A stretch of DNA of 64,000 bases, from the NCBI GenBank assembly GCA_020091685.1, contig CM034607.1, positions 33,281,102 through 33,345,101 of the forward strand, in the 5' to 3' direction. The notes under the pieces are model-generated. The model saw nothing but the letters and a program-made list of their open reading frames with translations. It had not been told where the DNA came from and ran no database searches. Numbering within the stretch: position 1 is the stretch's first letter; each line of letters starts with the position of its first letter. Of this stretch, positions 34,732-46,016 are shown one piece after another. Source of the stretch: Lutjanus erythropterus. Taxonomy: Eukaryota; Chordata; Actinopteri; Lutjaniformes; Lutjanidae. Made by a program: the position numbers and the translations under genes.

Positions 34732-35559
34732 TCCTGTCTCCTCCCTGAAAGTGTACAGACCCATAAATCCCTCTGAAGCCAGCAGCGGTGCAGCTCAGCT
34801 CACAGCCACTGTATCCTCTCTCCATATTCCAAATCCCATGATGGTCTTATTACCATAATCGGCTCTGTAGGGGAGCACAACAAGAACACACACGCAGCCA
34901 GTCGCTCAATTCGTCAGTCACCCAGTGGGCCAGTCAGCCACAGTCTACGTATTTTACCTAAATCCCAAAATGACTTTGCCAAACCAGGTCTGCCAAGAAG
35001 TTGGATGATTCTGCGAGACAGAATTCTATCAACATTCAATGGTAATGCAGAGTAATGACATACTTTTTTTGCCAAAATTTTATTCAATGATCTGCACATG
35101 AAATGGTACCATGCTGCAGCTTCAGGTGTTCTTTTCAGACCATAATATCCCCAATTTTCCACCATTACCTTCAAAACAATCCCATCCCTGCTCATGCAGT
35201 AATAATAAAAAATATATACAGACAAGGCAATTATAAAAAAGAAGAAAACAAAAAGAAATTAGTAACAAAAAATGTAATAATAAAGGAAATACAAAAAGGG
35301 GGAAAACATGCATCAATTAAAAGATTGTGGAAAATGGACAACCAGTCATACATAAAATCAACATCTCAACCTGTACATGTATATATCCATACATTGTTTG
35401 TGCACACGATCATTGTGAAAACGGCTGTATGCATATGCATGTATAGACCCTTACAGGACTGTCCACAGTCATTTACATCAAGTCAAACAACCATAAAAGT
35501 CCACCTGGACAACAGTACAGCTCCACCAAATGTTTCCTGGCATGGACGTAATGCAGCAG
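34732..35559. other. Unassigned non-coding DNA
   Basis: A-rich at 35200-35330. The long open frame that starts at 35103 crosses this A-rich stretch and is not credible as protein before about residue 150. Confidence 0.45.
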
Positions 35560-35690
35560 AGAGCTGCTCATGCCTTGTCTCGAAATACTCGAGTAAACTT
35601 CAGATGTGCTGGAAGGAAGAATTCCCATTTCTTACAGGAAGTTTTGAAGGAAAGGGTCATGCATTCTGTAAACTTTGCCGGAAGGTAAAA
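35560..35690 (+). pseudogene. Possible BED/TTF-type zinc-finger fragment (hAT-derived?)
   Basis: In the frame that starts at 35103, the end reads LQMCWKEEFPFLTG then GKGHAFCKLCRK, directly followed by GTAAAA at 35685, which could be a splice donor. The order W..EFP(F/W)L, a basic stretch, then (A/Y)FC..C resembles the first half of the zinc finger found at the N-terminus of many hAT transposases and host genes derived from them. The expected His pair would lie in a following exon that I cannot find. The upstream part of the frame is not convincing. It could equally be chance or a decayed hAT transposon. Function is unknown. Confidence 0.3.
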
Positions 35691-38390
35691 CTATTCTGTG
35701 TTCTTCCCTGAGAATTAAAAGTAATAGTATTCGACATAAAAAACACTGTTGTAGTGTAGCCATTATTATTTTTCTTTAAAAGTCACCACAATGTGGGAAA
35801 CAAAGTCTCTGAAACTCAAATGACTCAACTCAAACCATTACAATGGCACGTTTGGCAAATGTGTGCTTGATTAATTTTTCCAAATCAAGTAAGGAACAGA
35901 GCGCAGCTGCTTTCCTAAGCTTTTCTACTGGAGGTATCAAGGACTGTCCCCTTGGACTGAAGAAATTTGCAATTAAAACAAACAACTGACACAAATTGAA
36001 CCTGGGGGTTTTGGGCCCCTGATGGTCTGTGGCCTCGGGCCAGTCGCTTGCTGTCCCTGGTTGGTAATCCAGCCCTGCTTATCTCAAGTACACAGTCGAG
36101 CACAGGGCTTTATTTTGTTTGGTTTTTTTTTTTGTGTGTGTGAGTGACTCTCAAAAAACTGAATCCATTTATATCTTGCAGGTGCTTAAATTAAGACTCT
36201 AGCCTACAGTACTTATTGTAAGTTGAAGATGGATGCAGGTAAGCAGCTTAATGAGGCACGTGAAGCGGTTTTGGTGCATCTTCCTGGCATGTTTTCTCTG
36301 TGACAAGGTGTTGAATGAGCTTGTGAATCAACCCACCAGTCAGTCAGTCCATTAGCTTCTCAGTCACCGCAATGGCCAACGAGCCAGACAGCCAAACTTT
36401 GCTCTCTCTGGCAATCTCTCTAACAGCTAACCTTGTTACACCTTCACCTTGGTGACACTGCACGCACACACACAAGCGCAAACATACTCGCACAGACTTG
36501 GCTAGATAACAAGGCCTGCAAATGAGGCTAACCTCATGTAGCGGAGCAGCCAATTAAACCCCAGCAGCCTCGCGCTACTCCACCGCTGCTCATAATAACG
36601 ATGATGACGGCGATGATGGCGCCTGCACCGTCAAGACCAAACAAGTCGTGAAACATCGCCTCCCTCTAATCGCTCCTTGATTCTCCACGGAGACAAAAAG
36701 ACACGAGGAGAGCAGGAGGAAGAGGAGAGGGGTGGAGGGAGAGGAGTTGAAAGGGTTTACTGAGGCTTAGTTTAAAATATGCTTCTTGTTCTTCTTCCAT
36801 GAACTAAATTTAGATGCTCACAGAGCTCTGTGGCACTTAACACAGCAAGTTAATGAAGCATGCAAACCAGCACCAACAGCTCCCCACCATGTGATACTGC
36901 TGGTAGCCTTTGGTATATGCATTCATTTACTGCTAGTGAGTCTGTTAGTGGGTCAAGATGGGAGTTGTACAGTGACCAAGACTTCACAAAAAGTATATAA
37001 TCTGTGTAAATATTTCAATCCTGCATACTTATGAGGAGAGGAGGCTCCAGACGATTGTCAAACCTGAAGCAATTTGGGTTTTGGGCTTCTGGAACTGACG
37101 GGCTACTGGATGTAAGACACTACATTTGCTTTCTCGTTCCCGATGTTTTGTCATGCATCACTGTGATTCAGACAGATGCACAAGGTATCCTTCAGCAGCT
37201 GTATGAGACACACTGGACTCTTGACGTAGTGTAAGGAGTGTTCTTTGTTCTTCTTTCACTGAAGAAATACTCCCCAGTTCTGACATAACTGATGCTGTCA
37301 CAGAATCTACACTAACCTCCTCAAGAGCTGCCAGCTGCTTCCATGGACGCTTCTCGCTGTTGTCTCACATAAAACCATGTCCCTCCAACAGTTCCTCCTA
37401 GGACAATGATTGGCTGCAACACTTTTGGTGCACGTGTGTCAATATTCTCATTCATTTTAACCATATTTCAAGTAAACTGGCAAAAAAGAAAATGCAAATG
37501 ATCGCTTGTTTCTATCCACTACTGTTGTGTGATTATAGAAAACTATTCTACCATTACAGAAGAGGATGTTATAATATGACATAATTTAAGGCATGGTAGT
37601 CAAACCTCAAACACAGACAAATAATGCAGAAATAATGTCTATATTTCGATTTTGTTTCATGAACTTTTATGAGGTGGGTTCCATCAGATCTGTGCGGATT
37701 GATCATGGATGTTTTATATTGGTGTTATGGGAGCGATGTGGAGACTGTCAGAGCGGAAGCACCTGATCAATCGTGAAAGTTTAACGTTGGATAAGTCAGA
37801 ACTTATTCGGAAGAAGTGTTTCAGACATTAACTCATTCAAAAAAACTGAAACCAACTCAAGTGAGCATATAACTTTAAGAACTGTGTGGTTTCCATCAAC
37901 CTTTTCTGATGCAATACTTTAAAATCTCCATAAAAATACTAATACAGCTAATAAGTCAACGATTTTTAGTGTAGGTGGGCTCTCCCAGTGCTGTGCCCCG
38001 CCATCTACAGACTGTGTCACCATGGCGTCATGCTAACATGTCACTTTCTAGTAGAAAACTGGTAGTTTTGTTGAGATATGTAACATTTAAAGACACTAAA
38101 GATGGTTTTCCGACCTAAATTGGCAAGCTTAGTTTCTGCTGTGATTATTTTATTTACTGTTGCTTTGCCAGTGCTTGAAATTCCATCATGAAAAAAAGAA
38201 CACATTCCACGTGCTTCATTTCCAATTCTATGTGCTCAACAATTCAGTTTTCTACCTGGAAGTTATTGCCAACAAACATTGTGATTTGTTCTGTTCTGTT
38301 TCTGAATCTCAAGCGATTCAGAGTGTGCAGTATGGTGGCCGCAATGTCGGATCCCTGCTTCTGTAGATAGATTTCGTTGCTTTATCAGAC
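35691..38390. other. Unassigned non-coding DNA
   Basis: Contains T11 at 36122-36132, a purine patch at 36692-36752, and a possible diverged repeat at 35980-36080 (GGGGGTTTTGGGCCCCTGAT, GTAATCCAGCCCTGCTTATC). No exon was recognised. Confidence 0.4.
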
Positions 38391-38624
38391 CGTGACCTCC
38401 GCTGTGCACTGGGACGGTGTTCCATCAAGACGGAGGCGGCTGGAATGAAAATCAGGACCTTCAAATCTGAGGCCAGGGTGCTCTGCCAGGAACTTGGATT
38501 AGAATCGCTGCTCTTTTCGTGATGAATGAGTCAGTTGAGGTGGACTGAATATCTCATTAGAACGGCTTCTGGACACCTTCCTTTATGAGTATGTCCAACT
38601 GTGAGGAGACCCCGGGTTAATTAA
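38391..38624 (+). mobile_element. RTE-type LINE reverse-transcriptase fragment, internally deleted
   Basis: From 38397 the frame reads LRCALGRCSIK, TEAAGMKIRTFKSEARVLCQ. In RTE-type fish LINEs this block lies just after the reverse-transcriptase catalytic YADD region. A stop follows at 38520. From 38525 another frame reads MSQLRWTEYLIRTASGHLPL and, after a stop, CPTVRRPR, the C-terminal block that normally lies some 100 residues downstream. So the copy has lost an internal segment and both ends. It is inactive and opposite in orientation to the RTE copy at 27.2 kb. Confidence 0.85.
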
Positions 38625-41019
38625 GTTTGTCTGTCTGTCTCCTCGGATAAACTCAAGTGCCAGTTAGCATTCAAACCAAGTCAAAGGGAGGGCAAGTAAA
38701 CAAGCAGCACCTCCTAAAATAATAAAAGCCCAGTTTCACCTTTAGTCGTAAGTCAGCATCAAGTTTGGGAGTATTGCATGCAAACAATAAAGAACTGTGT
38801 CGAAAATCCTGATCCTAAGTAGCCTCCAGATAAAAATTGCTAAGCTAAGCTAATCACATCCTGACTCCAGCACAGTCTACTATTTAAGAATCAGTATCAG
38901 AATAAGAATTGTTGTGTTTTTGTAACCTTGAAAATAGTTGTTTATATCTACAGCGGGAGCATGTCCTCTTCCAAGGAGTCTGACATGTTGCATCGCAAGC
39001 CGGCAAACCAAAAACTGAGAGTCTTTCACACTGTTATGGTTACTATTGGAGCTTTTCCACTGGCACTTTTGCTGATTGATGCTGATTTGCCTTTCCATTA
39101 TAGCTTTTATCACGCTGGAGTCGGGCCAAAGCGAGCCTGACCCGCCTCCAAGCTGCGGTGACGTCATGCCAACTTAAGACGACCCCTTTTTCTCCCCTTC
39201 AAACAAGTGAGTGTTGTGATACTCAGCTCATGTGTGACAGAAGAGCAGAGAGAAAAATGTTTCAAAAAGTGTCTGTGACTGTGTGTTCAGCTCTCAGTAC
39301 TTTATAAGCTAATCTCTGAGGTTTGAAGTTTAAGTTCTCTTCTGTGTCGCTGTTTTTATGTCAAGGTATCTGCTGTATTTTACTGCCATGTTAGCTATTA
39401 GCTGCATAGAAGTCATGTCAAGTAAATGCTGAACACACACATATATAACATAGATAATTAATCGGAATAGATAAAAAATATATTTTAAAAAACACAAAAC
39501 AATAAATACAGTTATTTTTGAACATATACATGTAAGGAAACTGAAAAGGGTTTTCAAAACTTTCAAAAAACTTTTCAGTTTCCTTGAATACACCCAAGAA
39601 ATAATTATATTGTGCATTTTTTTAAAACTGCCTCTACAAGATAATGATGATAATATGGTCGTCATCATTTGTGCACAAATCATCACTGATGTAAACATGT
39701 AAACTCTCCTCCCCTTTTCCTGCATGAGTCTTGCGTTGTTGCGTCCTGTCAGCTAAGACTGCGATGCACCCATCAAGTGCAACGGATCCTGGATGTTGTG
39801 GATCAGGTCTCTGTAAGATGTGGGCACGACAGTCTTGATTTCCCTTTGCGTAGCCAGACTGAGTCTCGTTTCATTTTCCTCAGCCTTCCTGCTCTCTTTC
39901 TACGACAGTTTGATTTGTTCTCATTTTGTGCATCTGACTCACTCATCGTTTTAAAAGAGGTTGGACTGGGACAGTTGGTAAACCAACAGTACACACTGGG
40001 GAGGTCATTAACCATTTTTATAAACCAGTCTACCTCCAGCTGGATGCTGCAGATTGTAGTGGTTAAAACACAGAGCAGTTCCAATTCATAAAATTGATTT
40101 ATGATCAATTTCTGCTGATGTATAAACCACATACAAGTGTTTAATTATAAAACCTTACTTTGACGTGGAAATGATCTGATCTGTAAGCAAAGTCTGGACT
40201 TGAACATTGTCATAGGAATTATCAGTTAAAGGTGTGAGGAATTCTAGTGACGTGTTTGACTTTGTAGTCCAACAAATAACACCTGTTGCCCGGCTTCAGT
40301 CTCCCCCTACCATCACTGTAATCTCACCTTTCAAAAAGTTTGCTTTTCTCTTGTGATCCATGGCTGGTCCTGACTAAACCCTCATTTGTGCCTCATTAAC
40401 AGAACATTTTTATAAATGAGGCCTCAGGTAAACTCAGGTAACCACAGATATCTTTCACTATATTGCGCCCTCTTGACCTCAGCATGCCTGGCTACTTCCT
40501 GAGGTTTTGGTCACAAGCACCAACAAAGTTAGAGAGAGAAACAAGAGGATCTGGAGGATTACCACTTCAAATCTTATTTCTGCTTTATTTTTCCTCTACT
40601 CTTCAAACGCTCCCTCCAGGGAACAATAAAGTTAATCTAAATATTTCTTCGGCCCTCAGGCAGGTCCTGTTCTGTTCCTAAAAATATAGGTGCTCTTGGA
40701 ATTATCATTCATAATGTTTCCACTTTATTGAGTTTTGGTTTTATTAATATTTCAAAGCGTTCTCGAAAAATGGCACAAATTTTTTTATTTGTTCTGCACA
40801 GATGGGTTCTCACTTTAAGGATTAAGGGTGTTTTTGTTGTTGTACTTCTCTTTAAGTGTTGCTTTTAATCCAGTGGAAAGCATGAGTAGTGCAGTCATGC
40901 TCTCTTTAATTCTTTACAATCCATTCTCAGCCAGATTTGCATTTTCTACCCATCCTTGTTTTTCCCAGATTGTCACCTCATTCTTCCTCCGGTTTCTCTT
41001 TGGCAGCTAAGGGCACACT
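38625..41019. other. Unassigned non-coding DNA
   Basis: At 39040-39170, CTTTTCCACTGGCACTTTTG, TTTCCATTATAGC and GTGACGTCATGCC could be a decayed fish DNA element end (weak). The stretch 39420-39500 is AT-rich. The 131-codon minus frame (39330-39725) has no recognised domain. No exon was recognised. Confidence 0.4.
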
Positions 41020-41236
41020 TATACACACACTCGGCTCCAGCTGAGCTGCTCCCTGATGTGGAGAGGGGGCTTAAGTGTGTGTGTAAGCTCATCTTGCCTT
41101 TAGCTAATGCCACCCACACATACATGGACGGACACACACACACGCATGCATGCAGAAAGTATGATTAGGTGGAAATTCAACATTGCTCTGCACCATCACT
41201 GACATGCATGAATATTGATGTGAGATCAGGCGGCTG

Positions 41237-41280
<44 letters not shown>

Positions 41281-41640
41281 TATGTGGCCAAAAACAGCTC
41301 TGCAGCACGCACACACACACAGACTCGCGATGGAACTGAATACTAATGTAAAGAGGATATGGCTGTCAAACGTGGCACACACACAAACACAGCTGAGCAT
41401 CCAGAGGTGTTGAAGAGGCCCACACACACAAACACACTAGACATGGAAGGTGACTGAGCAAACAATATCCTCTCTCTCATTATCTCACACACACACACTC
41501 ATGGTGAGAAATCCATCTTGCATGCGTCATTACACACACACACCCCTGACATATGTGTCAAGTACAGCAAAGTTTTACACGCTCATCAGATACAAACACG
41601 GCTGAGCACTTAAGCCCTCATACACACACGTGCTCATGCA
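41020..41640. repeat. CA-rich region with (CT)n(CA)n
   Basis: At least nine short CA/AC runs lie within 620 bp. The clearest is (CT)12 at 41237-41260 joined to (CA)10 at 41261-41280. Confidence 0.85.
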
Positions 41641-41820
41641 TAACAGAGCATCACCTCCTCCACCTCTGCAGGACCAGAGTTTCTCCCCCTCCTGCCCCCC
41701 TCCCCAACGCCAACATCCCCCCCTCCAGCAGCCGTTTCCATGACGACATCCAATAGGCGAGCGCAAACAGAGAAACAGCCAGTCACCTTTCAGAGCAGAG
41801 CGAGGCCGATGAATTCCAAT

Positions 41821-42500
41821 GGAGGGAAGGAGGTTAGGAAGTACAGAGAGAAGAGGAAGGACAGGAAGGGAGGAGAGTGCAGAAAGGAGAGGAGGGATGA
41901 GATGAACCAGGAAGGAAGTGCAGAAAGGTGGAGGAGAGGAGAGGAAATACTGAAGAAGAACCTGAGGGAAGGAAAGGAAAGAAGGAAAAGGAAATGAAAT
42001 AGCAAAGGTTGGGTGAGAGATGAGATGGAAACAAGTCAGGTGGGAAAAGGAAAATATTAAGAGGAAACAGAGGAAAAAATAAGGACAGAGGAAAGGAAAG
42101 GAAAGGTATAAAGAAAGGGGGAAAAAGGAGCGAAAGAAAGAGGTAAAAGTAAATAAAAAGGAAATAGAGGAAAGAAGGGAGAGAGAGAAGGAAAGGAAAG
42201 AGAAAAGAAAGTTATGAAGTGTGGAGAGAAAGGATTAAAAACAAATCAAAGGCACTGGTTTTACAGGAAGTAGGAGTGTTGGGATGTTGGAGAGAAGCAA
42301 TTAGGACAGGGAGGAGGGAAAACATGGGTACATTTGCCGGGAAGAAAGAAGAACGAAGTATATAGGGAGAAATCAGGAAGGCAAAGAACAAAAATAATAA
42401 GACCTTAAGGAAGGATTGAGATTAAGGGAAGTAACAGACAGCAGAAAAGGAGGATGCAAACAAGGTTAGTGCCTGATGGAAGAAGGAAAATGTGAGGAAT
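41821..42500. repeat. Long polypurine tract (GGAA/GAGA)
   Basis: For some 680 bp the plus strand is nearly all A and G, with very few pyrimidines between 41821 and 42245. Words AAGG, GGAAA and GAGAGA dominate. Opposite-strand open frames (41790-42034) are its Phe/Leu/Ser translation. Tracts of this type can form triplexes; here that is inference. Confidence 0.9.
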
Positions 42501-42693
42501 TTTGGGTGGGTACAAGTGGCAAGGATCAGATGGAAACCAGTGAAGGGAGGGAACTGAGTGAAGAGTGAAGGAATGTCGGGTTAAAGGTCACGTAACAGCC
42601 AGAGTAAGAGAGAGAGAGAGTTACGTAGATCAAATGGTGGAGATAAAAGTGTGATGTAACAGAGTCAGGCATGACTGGCAAGAACACAGGAGC

Positions 42694-42696
<3 letters not shown>

Positions 42697-42761
<65 letters not shown>
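42697..42761. repeat. (GT)n microsatellite, about 32 units
   Basis: Uninterrupted TG run. It produces the Cys/Val and Thr/His repeat frames here. A short (AG)n lies upstream at 42606-42619. Confidence 0.97.
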
Positions 42762-42762
<1 letters not shown>

Positions 42763-43220
42763 CACAGAAAATGTTTACAGGGCTCCCCTTTTCCTAGAAA
42801 ACCTTTGGTCTTTTCAGCTCATAGAAAAGTGTTTTCGGGAAACAACACTTCAGGGTGTGCTGCGTGTTTTCACCTGAAAAGACTCTTGACTCCGAAAGCC
42901 AACAAAGACTCCTTTATCATCTGCGGTATAATCGAGACAGAAATGTGGTAAAAATAGATCACATGACTGGTGGTGTCGAGCACAGCCTGCGTTGTGTTTT
43001 GATGAAGAGGATATGCTCGGAGGCGATCTCCGTTTATTTTGGCAGACAGAGGTAAATAACAAAATCCTCCGGTCGGTTGTGATCATATATCTCGAGTCAT
43101 TACACCAGGCTCATTCGGTTGGTGCCCCCGGGGCGACTCCAGCCCTTTGACTACCCCCATCCAGCCCTTTTTTCAAATGTGAGTTTCTTTTTTCTCTTTT
43201 TGTTTATTCATTTGGCTAAA
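42762..43220. other. Unassigned non-coding DNA
   Basis: The stretch 43110-43165 is GC-richer (GGTGCCCCCGGGGCGACTCC). No feature was identified. Confidence 0.45.
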
Positions 43221-43400
43221 ATGTGCACACACGTCCTAACAATCACAAAACACCTTCATTCATGCTCAGTCTTTTCCCCACACAGGATTGTGGATTAGTA
43301 AAGTATTTTAACATATTTTCTCTCAGCGGTAAAGTTTAAATATTGAAGTTAACAGCGTGCACACACGTCTCCACAATCACAAAACACCTTTCATTTATAT
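43221..43400 (+). repeat. Local direct duplication ('GTGCACACACGTC...ACAATCACAAAACACC')
   Basis: 43223-43265 reads GTGCACACACGTCCTAAC then AATCACAAAACACCTTCATT. 43358-43400 reads GTGCACACACGTCTCCAC then AATCACAAAACACCTTTCAT. Units are about 135 bp apart, and only the first 45 bp of each are clearly alike. Confidence 0.8.
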
Positions 43401-43424
43401 TAAATAGCTGTGCGTGCATGTGCA

Positions 43425-43848
43425 AGAGTTTTGAGTAGGTTTTACTTTGTAGGCTGCAAATACATGAAATAAAGACAGTTTACAAGCCGGATTTGTTCAA
43501 GAGAGTCACGCTGCAGTCATAAACCTGACCAGAGAAAGTTGATACATATTAAGATTCTTCTTTCAGTGACAATAAAACATTTATCCATGAAAAACAATCT
43601 TTAAAAACAGTGAGAACTAGTCAGAAAAAAACAAACCATGTGACAGATTGCTGTTATTGACTCCAGTTCTGGGGATTTCTTTCCAGGCTCCTCAGTTCAT
43701 GAATCCCTTTAAAAAACCCATTAGACAAAGTGCAACAAAGCATATCAAGCGAGAAAATTTGCTTTTATTCTCTGTCTGATAACATGACATTTTTGGCTGT
43801 GAAAAGTTCTCACCCCGCACTGCGACGACGATAAGCAAATTAGATTCT
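43425..43848 (+). repeat. Dispersed duplication, copy 1
   Basis: Shares at least eight ordered blocks with 45441-46012: GGTTTTACTTT, GATTTGTTCAAGAGAGTCAC, CTGACCAGAGAA, GATACATATTAAGATTCTT, CTTTAAAAACAGTGAGAACT, AACCATGTGACAG, CATGAATCCCTTTAAAAAAC, AAAGTGCAACAAAGCA, GACATTTTTGGCTGTG and ATAAGCAAATTAG. Identity by eye is about 80% in aligned blocks. Confidence 0.9.
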
Positions 43849-44096
43849 GAGATCTTTTGTTACAGCAAAGTCTTGACCTGCATCACTCCTCGTTCACAGC
43901 GTTGTGCCATGACGGCGCTGTAATTAGCCACGGAGAACGTGGTGGTGATGCAGAGGCCAAACGACTCTCTCAGAGGCAACACAATGTTAATTAGAGTGAG
44001 TGGAAAGAAACAACACGATACACTGAGAGATATGGTTCAGCGGGCAAATGAGACGGCAAATGGGGCATACCAAACTGGATGAAGAATACTCAGCAT

Positions 44097-44146
<50 letters not shown>

Positions 44147-44857
44147 GAAGGGGGCACGTGTATGTATGCAAATTTACATGCACACATCCATATGCATGCA
44201 GCTTATTTTATCTGTGAGTATGAGAGAAATGTAAATGCATTTAAGTGTTATGTACCATATGTACTATGTACGTACTGCTGTGTGTGTGTGTGTGTGTGTG
44301 TGTGTTTGTGCGGACGTGTGAGGCAAAAGCCAAGCTGGGCTCTTGTGAGAGAGCCCTTGTGCTTGTAGGAGGCAACAGCTTCTTCAAAAAGCTTTTCCCA
44401 GAAACTCATTAACATTCATTCACGCAGGCAGCCTTCCATAAACAGTCATTAGCGGAGGAACACTTACTGTAACGCCGGATCACTGAGCCTCTTCACACTT
44501 CACATCACCGCCTTATTCCTAAGTCACCGATTTAATTCGAAAATCTATCAAACGTCGTCTGAAATAAATGCTTCCAGTCAGTGGTGGAGCTCAAGTTTGC
44601 AAACTTTTTTTTTTTTTTTTAATAAGGCAGAGAACCCCTGGATAGAGATGTTTCATGGTGCAATCACACTGTTTGTGTTCTTTGTTTTCCAGAAAGGAAA
44701 CATTTATTTTGTTGCACTTGTGTTTTGGGCTCGTTAGCTTAATTACTGCCTAATTTAAAGTGAATCAGGGCTTGTAAACAGATTTTTGGTAATTTCTCAT
44801 TATGTTAGATTTCAGCTATGACTGATCTTTTGATCTTTTCTGGTGTTTGTATCCACT
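43849..44857. other. Unassigned DNA with two (GT)n arrays
   Basis: Outside the two GT arrays (44102-44143 and 44279-44306) there is a T16 run at 44605-44620 and a non-repetitive stretch at 44380-44590. No exon was recognised. Confidence 0.5.
44102..44143. repeat. (GT)n microsatellite, about 21 units
   Basis: Uninterrupted GT run. A second one of about 14 units follows at 44279-44306. Confidence 0.96.
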
Positions 44858-45005
44858 TAAAGGGACAATTCACCCCAAAAGCAAAAATACATAATTTTTT
44901 ACATAATTTGTTATTTATCCATCTAGAGTATTTATCTAGTTTTAGTGTGAGTTGCAGAGTTTTGGAAATATCAGCCATGCAGGATCTCAGCTTGTGCTCT
45001 GAGTA
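44858..45005 (+). repeat. Fish 'AAAGGGACAATTCACCCC' interspersed repeat
   Basis: AAAGGGACAATTCACCCCAA, AAATACATAATTTTTTACAT, TTATTTATCCATCTAGAGTA, TTTTAGTGTGAGTTGCAGAG and TTTTGGAAATATCAGCCATG follow the known order of a high-copy percomorph repeat. Only its 5' 150 bp are present. Confidence 0.75.
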
Positions 45006-45119
45006 CACATAATATGAGATCAGTATGAGTAGATTTTTGTTGTCTAAATGTCATATTCTAGTACTATTTACTTATGCCTGCCAGTCATAAGCCAGGAGGG
45101 GATCATGTAATCATTTCTG

Positions 45120-45365
45120 CGTGCACGTGCAGCTTGTCCGCAGCTAATCTCGGATACTACTGGACCGATCACCCTAGATTTTTGTGTGCACATTCATGGC
45201 TGCATGTTGAAGGACAGAATTCTTGAAAAACTTTTTTTTAAATTACTTATATGCTTTTTATCTTTTTATGCATCATGTTTTCACGTCATCCCATTATCTC
45301 AATATCTCGGGAAAGCTTTGAGGGAATTTCTTCAAACCAGACAAAACAAGTTTTCCCAGAACTGA
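45120..45365 (+). repeat. Fish 'GGGAATTTCTTCAAA' repeat, left part (interrupted)
   Basis: TCTCAATATCTCGGGAAAGC and TTTGAGGGAATTTCTTCAAA are the left blocks of a fish repeat whose right blocks lie at 46017-46170. In the family, as I recall it, these two parts are separated by only about 100-150 bp. Here some 650 bp intervene. Confidence 0.6.
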
Positions 45366-45440
45366 AATAATCTGTGAAGATGAGGTTGTGTCCATATCCA
45401 AGAACAGGGAAAGGAATTAGAAGGAGGAAAAAAGAAAAAA

Positions 45441-46012
45441 AGAGTTTTGTGTAGGGTTTTACTTTATAGGCAGCAAATGCACAAAATAAAGCCAGATTTG
45501 TTCAAGAGAGTCACACTGCAGGCAAGCAAAGATAGCATACTTTATCTTATCTGTTCTGTCCTTTAATAATTTAAATGTCTCAATGCCTGACTGAGCATCA
45601 CACCAGTCAGTAATTACAGTTTAATTAAACATTTTGAAAAAAACAACTCTGCATGTAACCTTAGATGGCTTTGTGATATGAATCTGACCAGAGAAGGATG
45701 ATACATATTAAGATTCTTTTGGTGTCTTTCCACAATAATACATTAATCCATAGAAAATCATCTTTAAAAACAGTGAGAACTACTCGCAAATATTGAAAAT
45801 CAGAAACATAAACCATGTGACAGGTTGCTGTTATCGACTCTAATTCTGGGGATTTCTTTTCAATCTCCTCAGCTCATGAATCCCTTTAAAAAACCATTAG
45901 ATAAAGTGCAACAAAGCACATCAAGTGATAAATTTACTGTGTTTCTCTGACATTTTTGGCTGTGGAAAGTTTTCACCCCGCAGTGCGACAACAATAAGCA
46001 AATTAGTCGGTG
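45441..46012 (+). repeat. Dispersed duplication, copy 2
   Basis: Paralogue of 43425-43848 in the same orientation. Relative to copy 1 it has an extra 150 bp (about 45525-45675) between the GTCAC(A/G)CTGCA and CTGACCAGAGAA blocks. Flanked on both sides by parts of another interspersed repeat. Confidence 0.9.
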
Positions 46013-46016
46013 ATTC

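Noticed and set aside
35103-35711. 202-codon plus-strand open frame, the longest in the window, as a whole gene
   Set aside because: The first 150 codons are low-complexity A-rich DNA with no family pattern; only the last 40 codons look protein-like, and these are listed separately at low confidence.
41790-42034. Phe/Leu-rich small membrane protein frames
   Set aside because: Also translations of the polypurine tract complement.
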